A stretch of 64,000 bases of DNA from Lysobacteraceae bacterium P (GTDB taxonomy: Bacteria > Pseudomonadota > Gammaproteobacteria > Xanthomonadales > Xanthomonadaceae), in the NCBI GenBank assembly GCA_005503055.1, contig SCOX01000001.1:124001-188000 (forward strand). Direction: 5' to 3'. A program made the position numbers and the translations under genes. Position 1 is the stretch's first letter. Every line of letters begins with the position of its first letter. The notes below the pieces were generated by a model that had not been told where the DNA came from, did not search any database, and worked only from the letters and a program-made list of their open reading frames with translations. Positions 55,440 to 63,245 of the stretch are shown piece by piece.

Positions 55440-55690
55440 CCAACGAGTCCCGGATTCTCGAGCGTCAGTCATTTTGTCTGGCGCTCCAGGCCCGCAGCCT
55501 CGCGCACGAGTTCGGGTCGTCTCGAACGCCAGTGCCGCCGGCTCGCGTTCCAGTCTTGCGGACTCGCGCGCCAGTCGCGAAACCTCGCCCTCGAGTCCTG
55601 TCGCCTCGCGCGCCAGTGCGGGCGACTGGCGTTCCAGTCCAGCGCACTCGAGCGCCAGTCGAAACGACTGGCGCTCGAGTCTTTCAGCCT
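55440..55690. repeat. 21-bp minisatellite, about eleven degenerate units, possible heptad-coding
   Basis: Units follow [A/C]CTCGCGCGCCAGTC-N7; eight in exact 21-bp register run from 55520 to 55687. In the minus frame 55434-55820 they translate as heptads with Leu first (LERQSFR LALECAG LERQSPA and so on), a leucine-zipper-like pattern of about 56 residues. That frame (128 aa, GTG start at 55820, near the receptor promoter) has no visible ribosome-binding site, so I list the DNA as a repeat, not a gene. Confidence 0.7.
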
Positions 55691-56003
55691 CGTGCGCGGG
55701 GGTTCGGAGCTCCGACCACGACGGTCGCTCCCTGGCGCGCCAGGCCCGGAAGCTCGCCGCTCCAGCCCGGCCTCGGCGGCGGCGCCCCCTGCCATCCGGC
55801 CCGGTACGGGGCTTTAACACTCTGGTAACATTCCCGCGTCATGTCGAGCTGCCATGGCGCGGGACCGGGTCCGCGCCGAGGCCGTCAAGGGACGGTCTGA
55901 CCCTTTGCATCGCCGCATCGCATGTCGGAGAGGGGCATCGATGCGTCGGCCTTCGAACCCATGGCGCCTGCCATCGATTGGCGCCACTCATCGAGACCGT
56001 TCC

Positions 56004-58316
56004 ATGCCTTCCATGCCGCATGCTTCGCGCAAGCTTCCCCGCCACGCCCTGACCGTCGCCATCGCCCTGATGCTGCCGGCCCAGGCCGCCTTCGCGCAGG
56101 ATGCGCAGCCCACGACCACCACCGAGTCCTCGGCCACCACGCTGGACACGGTCCAGGTGACCGCGCAGCGCCGGGTCGAGAACCTGCAGGACGTGCCGGT
56201 TTCGGTCAGCACGATCAACGCGCAGGACCTGGACATCCTGGGCTCCGGCGGCACCGACGTGCGCTTCCTGTCGGGCCGCGTGCCGAGCCTGAACATCGAA
56301 TCCTCCTTCGGCCGCGCGTTCCCGCGTTTCTACATCCGCGGCTACGGCAACACCGACTTCCGCCTCAACACCTCGCAGCCGGTGTCGCTGGTGTACGACG
56401 ACGTCGTCCAGGAGAACCCGATCCTCAAGGGCTTCCCGGTGTTCGATCTGGACCGCGTGGAAGTGCTGCGCGGCCCGCAGGGTTCGCTGTTCGGCCGCAA
56501 CAGCCCGGCCGGCGTGGTGAAGTTCGAGTCGGCGCGTCCGTCGCAGGAGTTCGACGGCTACGGCAAGCTCGGCGTCGGTACCGACAACATGGTGAACTTC
56601 GAAGGCGCCGTCGGCGGCGCCATCAGCGAGAACTGGTCGGCTCGCGCCTCCGCACTGTTCCAGCGCCGCGACGACTGGGTCACCAACGACTATCCGGGCC
56701 CGAACGACGCGTTCGAGGGCTACGACGAATCCGCCGGCCGCGTCCAGTTCCTCTACGACGGCGGCGAGTGGAACCTGTTGCTCAACGCCCACGCGCGCCA
56801 CCTCAACGGCACCGCGCGCCTCTTCCGCGCCAACATCATCGAGCCGGGCACCAACGACCTGGTCGACGGCTTCAACGAAGACCGCGTCACGCTCAACGGC
56901 CTGAATCATTCCGAGTTGGACAGCCAGGGCGCCAGCGCGCGCCTGAGCTGGAACCTCAGCGACGCCTACACGCTGTACGCAATCACCGGCTACGAGTCGG
57001 TGGAAACCTACAGCCGCGGCGATATCGATGGCGGCACGGCCGATGGCCCGGGCTTCATTCCGTTCCAGTCCGAAACCGCCGACGGCATTCCGCGCCATGC
57101 GCAGTGGACGCAGGAGTTCCGCCTGGAGTCGAACACCGGCACGCCGTGGAACTGGCAGGGCGGCGTGTTCTATTTCAACGAAGACTACGACGTCGAAAGC
57201 TTCAGCTACGACTCGCTGGCCGGCGGCGCGCAGGACGGTTACGAGCGCGTGCGCCAGACCAACGACTCGTGGGCGATTTTCGCCGCCACGACCTGGCAGG
57301 CCACCGAAGCGCTGGAACTGCGCGCGGGCGTGCGCTACACGTGGGATGAGAAGGAACTCAACGTCCTCGACTACTGGAACACCGGCTTCGCACCGTGCAT
57401 CGGCCCGACGCTGGGCATCATCCCGGGCCCGGTGCTGTGCACCAAGGAAGACCTGCTGGCGGCCGAAGGCCCCGGCGGCACGCTGTCGGCCGCGCCGGAA
57501 GACAAGAAGTTCAGCTGGGACCTGGCGGCGACGTACGAGATCAACGACGACGTGAACCTCTACGGTCGCGTCGCCACCGGCTACCGCGGCAGCAGCATCC
57601 AGGCCGCCGGTGCGTTCAACCGCATGTCGGTCGCCGCGCCTGAAACCTCGATCTCCTACGAAGCCGGCGTCAAGGCCGACCTGTGGAACAACCGCGCGCG
57701 CATCAACGCCGGCGTCTTCTACTACAAGGTCGAAGACCAGCAGCTCACGGCCGTGGGCGGTTCGTCCAACGCCAACGTCCTGATCAACGCCGAAGAGTCG
57801 GTGGGCCAGGGCTTCGAAATGGACTTCCAGGCCTACCTGACCGACAACCTGCTGGTCACGCTGGGCAGCAGCTACAACGACACGGAGATCAAGGACGCGG
57901 ACCTGGCGGTATCGGTGTGCGCGCAGTGCACCGTGACCGATCCGCTCGACGCCAACGGCAAGGCCCTGATCGACGGCAACGAACTGCCGCAGGCGCCGAA
58001 GTGGACGCACAACCTGACCGCGCGTTGGGGCATCCCGATGGACGACGGCAACGAGTTCTACGTCTTCACCGACTGGGTGTACCGCAGCGACCTGAACTTC
58101 TTCCTGTACGACTCGGTCGAGTTCACCGGCAAGTCGCTGACCGAAGGCGGCCTGCGCGTGGGCTACAGCTGGAACTACGGCAAGTACGACGTGGCGCTGT
58201 TCGGCCGCAACATCACCGACGAAGTGCAGGTGGTGGGCGCGATCGACTTCAACAACCTGACCGGCATGATCAACGAGCCGCGCACGATGGGCGTGGAGTT
58301 CCGCGCTTCGTTCTGA
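56004..58316 (+). CDS. TonB-dependent outer-membrane receptor
   Basis: 770 residues from ATG 56004 (ATG 56013 is also possible), chosen because it starts a clear signal peptide (RHALTVAIALMLPAQAAFAQ). A TonB box-like TLDTVQVTAQRR follows. The plug (about 50-180) has VPVSVSTINAQDLDI, FYIRGYGNTDFRL and DRVEVLRGPQGSLFGRNSPA. The barrel ends MGVEFRASF with the terminal aromatic residue. A Cys pair (CAQC near 635) lies in an extracellular loop, with others in the 470s. The type resembles receptors annotated for siderophores, sterols or plant and microbial compounds; the ligand is unknown. A terminator follows. Confidence 0.93.
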   Translation: MPSMPHASRKLPRHALTVAIALMLPAQAAFAQDAQPTTTTESSATTLDTVQVTAQRRVENLQDVPVSVSTINAQDLDILGSGGTDVRFLSGRVPSLNIESSFGRAFPRFYIRGYGNTDFRLNTSQPVSLVYDDVVQENPILKGFPVFDLDRVEVLRGPQGSLFGRNSPAGVVKFESARPSQEFDGYGKLGVGTDNMVNFEGAVGGAISENWSARASALFQRRDDWVTNDYPGPNDAFEGYDESAGRVQFLYDGGEWNLLLNAHARHLNGTARLFRANIIEPGTNDLVDGFNEDRVTLNGLNHSELDSQGASARLSWNLSDAYTLYAITGYESVETYSRGDIDGGTADGPGFIPFQSETADGIPRHAQWTQEFRLESNTGTPWNWQGGVFYFNEDYDVESFSYDSLAGGAQDGYERVRQTNDSWAIFAATTWQATEALELRAGVRYTWDEKELNVLDYWNTGFAPCIGPTLGIIPGPVLCTKEDLLAAEGPGGTLSAAPEDKKFSWDLAATYEINDDVNLYGRVATGYRGSSIQAAGAFNRMSVAAPETSISYEAGVKADLWNNRARINAGVFYYKVEDQQLTAVGGSSNANVLINAEESVGQGFEMDFQAYLTDNLLVTLGSSYNDTEIKDADLAVSVCAQCTVTDPLDANGKALIDGNELPQAPKWTHNLTARWGIPMDDGNEFYVFTDWVYRSDLNFFLYDSVEFTGKSLTEGGLRVGYSWNYGKYDVALFGRNITDEVQVVGAIDFNNLTGMINEPRTMGVEFRASF

Positions 58317-58343
58317 CGGTTGTCGTCACCGATGCGAAAGCAG

Positions 58344-58374
58344 CAACGCCGGGCTTGTCCCGGCGTTGTTGTTT
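58344..58374 (+). terminator. Terminator of the TonB receptor gene
   Basis: CAACGCCGGG-CTTGT-CCCGGCGTTG followed by TTGTTT: perfect 10-bp arms and a T-rich tail, 28 bp after the stop. Confidence 0.85.
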
Positions 58375-58455
58375 AGGGGGTGGGCTGCTACGCGGAGTCA
58401 GTATCCAGCTCGGCCATACCTAGCCGTCATCCGGCACGGCCCAGGTATGGATCTC

Positions 58456-58548
58456 GTCATCCCAGCGAAAGCTGGGATCCATTTTCATGGGGCGGCGACG
58501 CAGAGTGGCGTGAAAAGCACAATGGATTCCAGCTTTCGCTGGAATGAC
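58456..58548. repeat. REPIN-like element, second copy, 93 bp
   Basis: Two inverted 26-bp REPs (58456-58481, a TCCCAGCGAAAGCTGGGA variant, and 58523-58548, TTCCAGCTTTCGCTGGAA) around 41 bp, exactly the geometry of 35058-35150. The last 8 bp, GGAATGAC, start the microsatellite. Confidence 0.75.
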
Positions 58549-58604
58549 GGAATGACGGAATGACGGAATGGCGGAATGACGGAATGGCGGAATGGCGGAA
58601 TGGC
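58541..58604. repeat. Octanucleotide microsatellite, (GGAATGRC)8
   Basis: Eight perfect-length units: GGAATGAC at units 1-3 and 5, GGAATGGC at units 4 and 6-8. Unit 1 is the end of the REPIN. It lies 72 bp upstream of the glutathione peroxidase ATG. Confidence 0.95.
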
Positions 58605-58676
58605 GTGAAATGCAGCGTGACCTGGGCATCCGCCTGCCCGCGCTATCCTTCCCGCACCCACACCGGAGCGCCCGCC

Positions 58677-59159
58677 ATGACCACCGCCTACGACTTCACC
58701 GCGACCGACATCGACGGCCAGCCGCGTTCGCTGGACGAGTTCCGCGACAAGGCGTTGCTGATCGTCAACGTCGCGTCCAAGTGCGGGTTCACTCCGCAGT
58801 ACACGGGCCTGGAGAAGCTGCAGCGCGACTACGGCGATCGCGGCTTCGCGGTGCTCGGCTTTCCCTGCGACCAGTTCGGCCACCAGGAACCGGGCGACGA
58901 GTCGGAGATCAAGAATTTCTGCTCGCTGACCTACGACGTGACCTTCCCGATGTTCGCCAAGGTCGACGTCAACGGCGATGCCGCGCATCCGCTGTGGAAG
59001 TGGTTGAAGGACGAGAAGGGCGGAATCCTCGGCATCGACGCGATCAAATGGAACTTCACGAAGTTCCTCATCGCGCGCGACGGCACCGTGCGCAAGCGTT
59101 ACGCGCCGACAGACAAGCCGGAGTCGATCGCGAAGGACATCGAAGCCGCGCTCGCGTAA
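58677..59159 (+). CDS. gpx: Glutathione/thioredoxin peroxidase (GPx family)
   Basis: 160 residues from ATG 58677. It reduces peroxides with a Cys (not Sec) nucleophile: Cys36 in NVASKCGFTPQY. The Gln/Trp of the catalytic tetrad are in the GFPCDQFGHQEPG segment (with a resolving-type Cys) and WNFTKFLI. It is a cytoplasmic single-domain enzyme of normal size. Bacterial Cys-GPx proteins usually take electrons from thioredoxin. A microsatellite sits in its upstream region and could alter promoter spacing. The orphan membrane gene starts 101 bp after its stop. Confidence 0.95.
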   Translation: MTTAYDFTATDIDGQPRSLDEFRDKALLIVNVASKCGFTPQYTGLEKLQRDYGDRGFAVLGFPCDQFGHQEPGDESEIKNFCSLTYDVTFPMFAKVDVNGDAAHPLWKWLKDEKGGILGIDAIKWNFTKFLIARDGTVRKRYAPTDKPESIAKDIEAALA

Positions 59160-59260
59160 GCGTCGGTCACGCGGTCATCTGACGTCCCCGCTGCAGGGCG
59201 TTCGCTTTTCCGCTGGCCGGTCGTCGCGACGGCCAGCGTTGGCACCGTCGGAGGCAACCG

Positions 59261-62200
59261 ATGGTCAGGGACGTGAACCCCGGGGAGATGGGGCCGGGAC
59301 GCCGCAGGAAGCGGATCGCGGCGGGGGAGCGTGCACTTCGTCACCGGGTCGCGAGACGGTTGGCCATCGTCTGCCTGACCTGCTGGCTGGGGGCCTCGCC
59401 GCCGGCGCTGGCCCAATCTGCGCCTCCCGCGCCTCCGACAAGCCCGTACTTCGTCGCGACTCCCCAGCTGGAGGACGCCCTCACGCCGCTGCGCCATTTG
59501 CCGCCGGACGGCGAGGTGGCGCTGCGCTCGTCGGTGGTCGTCGTGCCCGACCCGCTCGAAACGCAGGTGGGCAAATCGTTCGACATGGCGGTGGCGGCCC
59601 TGCTGAGTGCGTACCAGGCCCGTGGCTACGAACTGGACGGCTTCGCCTTTGCCTGGGAGCCCAGGCGCTCCGACGTGCCGTCCACAGGCGCCGTGCAGTC
59701 GACCAACGGCTACCGGGACCGGCATCGGCGCGTGCCGAGCCTGCTGCTGTTCCGCAAGGACCTGTGGCGCGACCAAAGCAAACCAAAGGCGCAAGACGTT
59801 CCGGGAAGTCTGCGGACAAACGACACCATCGACGTTGCGTACGACTTGATCTACCTCGTCGGCGATTCGCCCAGCTACGGGATCCAGCCGCGCGCGTTCG
59901 CCGCGGCCGCGCAGTGCGCACTGCTGTTCGACGGCGCCAGGACCACCGTGGCTGCGCTGTCGCCCGACGAGCCATGCAACCGGCCACCCGCACCAGGCCG
60001 GAAGACCTTGAACGTGATCGGGCCGTCCTTCTCCGGCTCGATGCAGTCCCTGGCGGTCGCCATCGGCCGGCTCGGCTGCAAGGACGAAGCATGCAAGGCG
60101 TCCGGGCGACGCAGCGACATCGACGTGAAGCTGGTCAGTCCCTCCGCGTCGGTATCGAGCAACCAGGAGATCGCCAAGCACGGATTCGTCCACCACACGG
60201 GCGTGGAGTACGACCCGATCGCCTGGGGCCTGCAAGACCAGATGCTGATGCTCACGCGCTACCTCTGCCGCAACGACCTGTTGTCCCAGCGTCGGATCGT
60301 GTTCCTCGTGGAGGAGTCCACCTTCGGCCGCGGCGCACAGGATCTGGCCAACCACCTGATCGACGAGCTCGCCCAGGAGGGACCCGGCTCGGAGGAGGTC
60401 GCGAAGCACTGCCTGGGCAAGGACGAGCTTTCGATCCAGGTCAAGCAGTTCCCGCCGAACATCTCGTCGATACGCGCCGAACACTCCCGGCTTCGCAAGG
60501 CCGAACTGGCGGCGCAGCAGAAGACGCCCGGCGCCACCAGCCGGTTGCTCGAACTCGACATGACCAGCACCGACGCCGGCAGCGATCGGCCGCCGCCGTA
60601 CCAGCCGGCGCTGAGTTCCCGCTCCGACGAGCTCATGCTCTATCGGCTGTTCGATTCCCTGCGCATGTGGGGAAAGCCGGACGCGGTGGTGATCGTCGCG
60701 ACCGACGTGCGCGACCGCATCTTCCTGCTCAGCGAAGTCCGCAAGGCGCTGCCGTGGGCACTGCCGGCGATGCTTGAGATGGATTACCTCGTCGTCCATC
60801 CCGACTATCGCGCGACCAGCCGCGGCGCGGTCGTCGTGTCGATGCGCGATCCGATGGTCTGCGTGCGCGGCGACGAGATCGTCCCGTGCCGTGCCCGCAA
60901 TGCCGCCGCGGAGGAAGCGGCGCGGTGCGGTGCGCCGCACGGACTGAAATGGGTGTGCAGGCTCATCCGCGAGCGCGACCCTGACCGCGACGGCGGAAGT
61001 GGCAACCTCAAGACGACGCGCTTTGCGTTCTCGACGGATCAGGCCGCAAACATGTTCCGGGCCGCCTACTTGCTGATCGGTTATCGCGAGTACGCCGTCG
61101 CCCACCCCGACACGAGCCTGTCCGACTACATCCGCAAGGCGATCTGCCGAGATGGCCAATGCACACCTCGGCTCTACGTGGCGACGTTGGCCGGCTTCGC
61201 GAGCCTGGACGAAGAGCGCCGCAGCACCATGGTCGCGGCGGACTCCAGGCTGGCGCTGCAGCCACTGTGGTACATGGCGACGGCACTGCTGGCCGCCTTC
61301 CTGTTCCTGGTGGGCGTCTGGTTGCTGCGCGGTGCACGCGGCGGGAGCGTGATGTCGAACTTCGCGCGGCACGTCATCACCGACTCGCGGTGGTTGACCC
61401 GCCATCTGCCGCGCTGGCTGGTCTCCCGCGATGCGATGCCGCCGAGGAGTTCGCGACCGGCGCCGATGCGCGATGCGGCCGCTGTCGCTTCGCTGGTCCC
61501 GCGCGGTCGGTGGTTGCAGGCGCTCGTGGCTGTCCTGGGCGGCGCGATCGCCGTGATCGCGGTGCTGCGGCTGTGGCAGATCAGTCGATGGGGTGGCGCC
61601 GATGCATGGCTCGACCCGTGCCTGGGAGACACCTCATGCCGCTTCACGCTGGCCCACGGACGGGATCGCTGGGCCATGTACAGCCTGCTGGGACTCTACG
61701 CATGCGTGGCGATGCTGGGCGTGATCCGTCTGTCCATCGCGGGACGTCGCCACGAGGTGTACGGCAGTCAGCTCAACTGGTACGGGGCGGGCGAAAGCAC
61801 GCGGCCCTGGCTGATCCCGATGGCCATCCTGATGGTCGTCGTCCTCGTGTTCTACCTGTCCGACAATCCGCCGGTAAGCGTGGACGCACGCGGCCCCTGG
61901 CTGTTCGCGATGCTCGTGCTGGTGTGTGGCGTGGCTTTCCTGGTCGCGCTTGGGTCGCATCTGCGCCATCTCGTTCGAATCACGCTGTGGCTGTCCAAGA
62001 CCATCGGCCCCATCCGGAAACGCAAGGACATGGACGACTGGCCGTCGCCACGGGCCTTGCAGGAAACGATGCAGACACCCTTCAACCTGGCCCTGAACCG
62101 CAAGGATGTCGCAGTCCTGAAGTCGCGTTCGCTGCGCGACTGGATCCAGACGTCCCGCCTCATCATCGACGGGAACGGTGCCTACCCGCCGTATGCGTCG

Positions 62201-62596
62201 ATGTTCGAGGAGTGGCAACGCCAGCTCGTCGCCGAACTCAAGTTGCTCGTGGTCGCGATCCGGTTTTCGGCATGGTGCGCGATGGCGGCGCCGTTGACGG
62301 TGCTGCTGGCCATGACGGCGTACCCGCCGGTTTATGAGCGCTGGCTGCGGACGATGTCGATCGGCCTGCTGCTGTTGGGCTTCGTCATTACCGTGATCGT
62401 GGTCCTGCGCATGGAGAAGAACCCGATGCTCGGCCCGATGTTCACCAGCCACGGCGATGACCTGAGCTTCGGCGGCTCGTTGCGCGCGCTGTGGCCGAAG
62501 TTCGTGGCGATGGCGGCGGTGCTGATTCCGTTGGTGATGCCGGACCTGTGGAACGCGCTCCACACGCTGGTCCGCTCGATCAATTCGCTGGGGTAG
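59261..62596 (+). CDS. Large orphan membrane protein with Cys-rich periplasmic domain
   Basis: 1111 residues from ATG 59261 with GGAGG six bases upstream. I do not recognise the family. A signal peptide (about 30-52, ending ALAQS) precedes a ~610-residue exported domain with twelve cysteines. Its segments NVIGPSFSGSMQSLAVAI, then VFLVEESTFGRGAQDL, and VVIVATDVRDRIFLL suggest a periplasmic-binding-protein type I fold (inference). Eight membrane helices follow (about 665-690, 751-773, 804-826, 850-867, 880-901, 1001-1025, 1032-1051, 1081-1103); Arg/Lys-rich loops put 691-750 and 902-1000 in the cytoplasm. The only other loop cysteines (DPCLGDTSC, near 785) are then periplasmic too. It is a single-gene unit, converging with a TlpA-like thioredoxin. 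A sensor or transporter role is possible. Confidence 0.75.
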   Translation: MVRDVNPGEMGPGRRRKRIAAGERALRHRVARRLAIVCLTCWLGASPPALAQSAPPAPPTSPYFVATPQLEDALTPLRHLPPDGEVALRSSVVVVPDPLETQVGKSFDMAVAALLSAYQARGYELDGFAFAWEPRRSDVPSTGAVQSTNGYRDRHRRVPSLLLFRKDLWRDQSKPKAQDVPGSLRTNDTIDVAYDLIYLVGDSPSYGIQPRAFAAAAQCALLFDGARTTVAALSPDEPCNRPPAPGRKTLNVIGPSFSGSMQSLAVAIGRLGCKDEACKASGRRSDIDVKLVSPSASVSSNQEIAKHGFVHHTGVEYDPIAWGLQDQMLMLTRYLCRNDLLSQRRIVFLVEESTFGRGAQDLANHLIDELAQEGPGSEEVAKHCLGKDELSIQVKQFPPNISSIRAEHSRLRKAELAAQQKTPGATSRLLELDMTSTDAGSDRPPPYQPALSSRSDELMLYRLFDSLRMWGKPDAVVIVATDVRDRIFLLSEVRKALPWALPAMLEMDYLVVHPDYRATSRGAVVVSMRDPMVCVRGDEIVPCRARNAAAEEAARCGAPHGLKWVCRLIRERDPDRDGGSGNLKTTRFAFSTDQAANMFRAAYLLIGYREYAVAHPDTSLSDYIRKAICRDGQCTPRLYVATLAGFASLDEERRSTMVAADSRLALQPLWYMATALLAAFLFLVGVWLLRGARGGSVMSNFARHVITDSRWLTRHLPRWLVSRDAMPPRSSRPAPMRDAAAVASLVPRGRWLQALVAVLGGAIAVIAVLRLWQISRWGGADAWLDPCLGDTSCRFTLAHGRDRWAMYSLLGLYACVAMLGVIRLSIAGRRHEVYGSQLNWYGAGESTRPWLIPMAILMVVVLVFYLSDNPPVSVDARGPWLFAMLVLVCGVAFLVALGSHLRHLVRITLWLSKTIGPIRKRKDMDDWPSPRALQETMQTPFNLALNRKDVAVLKSRSLRDWIQTSRLIIDGNGAYPPYASMFEEWQRQLVAELKLLVVAIRFSAWCAMAAPLTVLLAMTAYPPVYERWLRTMSIGLLLLGFVITVIVVLRMEKNPMLGPMFTSHGDDLSFGGSLRALWPKFVAMAAVLIPLVMPDLWNALHTLVRSINSLG

Positions 62597-62642
62597 GGGA
62601 TCGACGCCGGACATGCCACGCGTCGAGCGACAACCCGGCCGC

Positions 62643-63191
62643 TCAACCCGCCGGGCGCGCCAGCACTTCGGGCGGAAGCAGGTCGAGCATTTCCTGCACG
62701 AATCCTTCGAGCATGTCCGGCGAGTAGCCGCGATGGACGTGCGCCACGGTTCCTTCGCGGTCGATGATGAACATGTGCGGGACCGAAACGACGCCGTAGC
62801 GCTCCGCGGCAGGTCCCTTGTCGTGCACGAACGTCAGCTTGAGCTTGGTGTTCGCGCGGATCAGGCCGAGATAGTCCTCGCGCGGCTCGTTCAAGTTCAC
62901 CGCGATCACTTCGAGGTGATCGCGCCCGACGGTCTTCTGCAAATGCCCCAGGATCGGAAGTTCGCGACGGCACGGGCCGCACCACGAGGCCCAGAACGTC
63001 ACGATGACGACCTTGCCGCGGTGGGCGCTGACGGTCACCGGTTCGCCGTCGCGGCCGTTACCGAGCAGGTCGGGCGGAATCTCTCCGGGCGCCGGCGACG
63101 CGGCATTCGCGACGCCCCATAGCACTCCGGCGCACAGGATGCCCACGCGCAATGCGCGCGACACGTGGCCGCGCAATCCAATCCGTTCCAT
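62643..63191 (-). CDS. TlpA-like periplasmic thiol-disulfide oxidoreductase
   Basis: 182 residues with an N-terminal signal or anchor (about 14-31). The thioredoxin fold has the active site WASWCGPCRREL (Cys71, Cys74) and the cis-proline loop VVSVPHMFIIDREG. The insertion between strand 2 and helix 2 and the ending HRGYSPDMLEGFVQEML are TlpA/ResA-like. It would reduce or rearrange disulfides in the periplasm, for example in cytochrome c maturation. It converges with the orphan Cys-rich gene (46-bp gap) and follows the ferredoxin reductase gene by 54 bp on the same strand. Confidence 0.92.
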   Translation of the reverse strand: MERIGLRGHVSRALRVGILCAGVLWGVANAASPAPGEIPPDLLGNGRDGEPVTVSAHRGKVVIVTFWASWCGPCRRELPILGHLQKTVGRDHLEVIAVNLNEPREDYLGLIRANTKLKLTFVHDKGPAAERYGVVSVPHMFIIDREGTVAHVHRGYSPDMLEGFVQEMLDLLPPEVLARPAG

Positions 63192-63245
63192 GGTGTTCCC
63201 CCTGTGGTGTCGCGAGCTTAGCCAGCCGCGCGACGCCTGGGAAGC

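Larger units (their letters stand above)
55284..56003. other. 720-bp intergenic region with two repeat families upstream of the TonB receptor
   Basis: It holds two 31-bp repeats (55311-55341, 55391-55421), a minisatellite of 21-bp units (about 55440-55690) and the leader of the receptor gene. GTAACATTCC near 55826-55835 may include a -10. Reading frames cross the region on both strands; none is certain. Confidence 0.7.
58317..58676. other. Intergenic region with terminator, REPIN and microsatellite
   Basis: 360 bp between the receptor and glutathione peroxidase genes. It contains the receptor terminator, a 93-bp REPIN (58456-58548) and eight 8-bp repeats (58541-58604). CACCGGAGCG before the peroxidase ATG supplies its ribosome-binding site. 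No other gene was seen. Confidence 0.75.

Noticed and set aside
55434-55820. Coding gene for a 128-residue coiled-coil protein
   Set aside because: There is no ribosome-binding site, the GTG start is doubtful and the DNA repeat explains the pattern; kept only as a finding.
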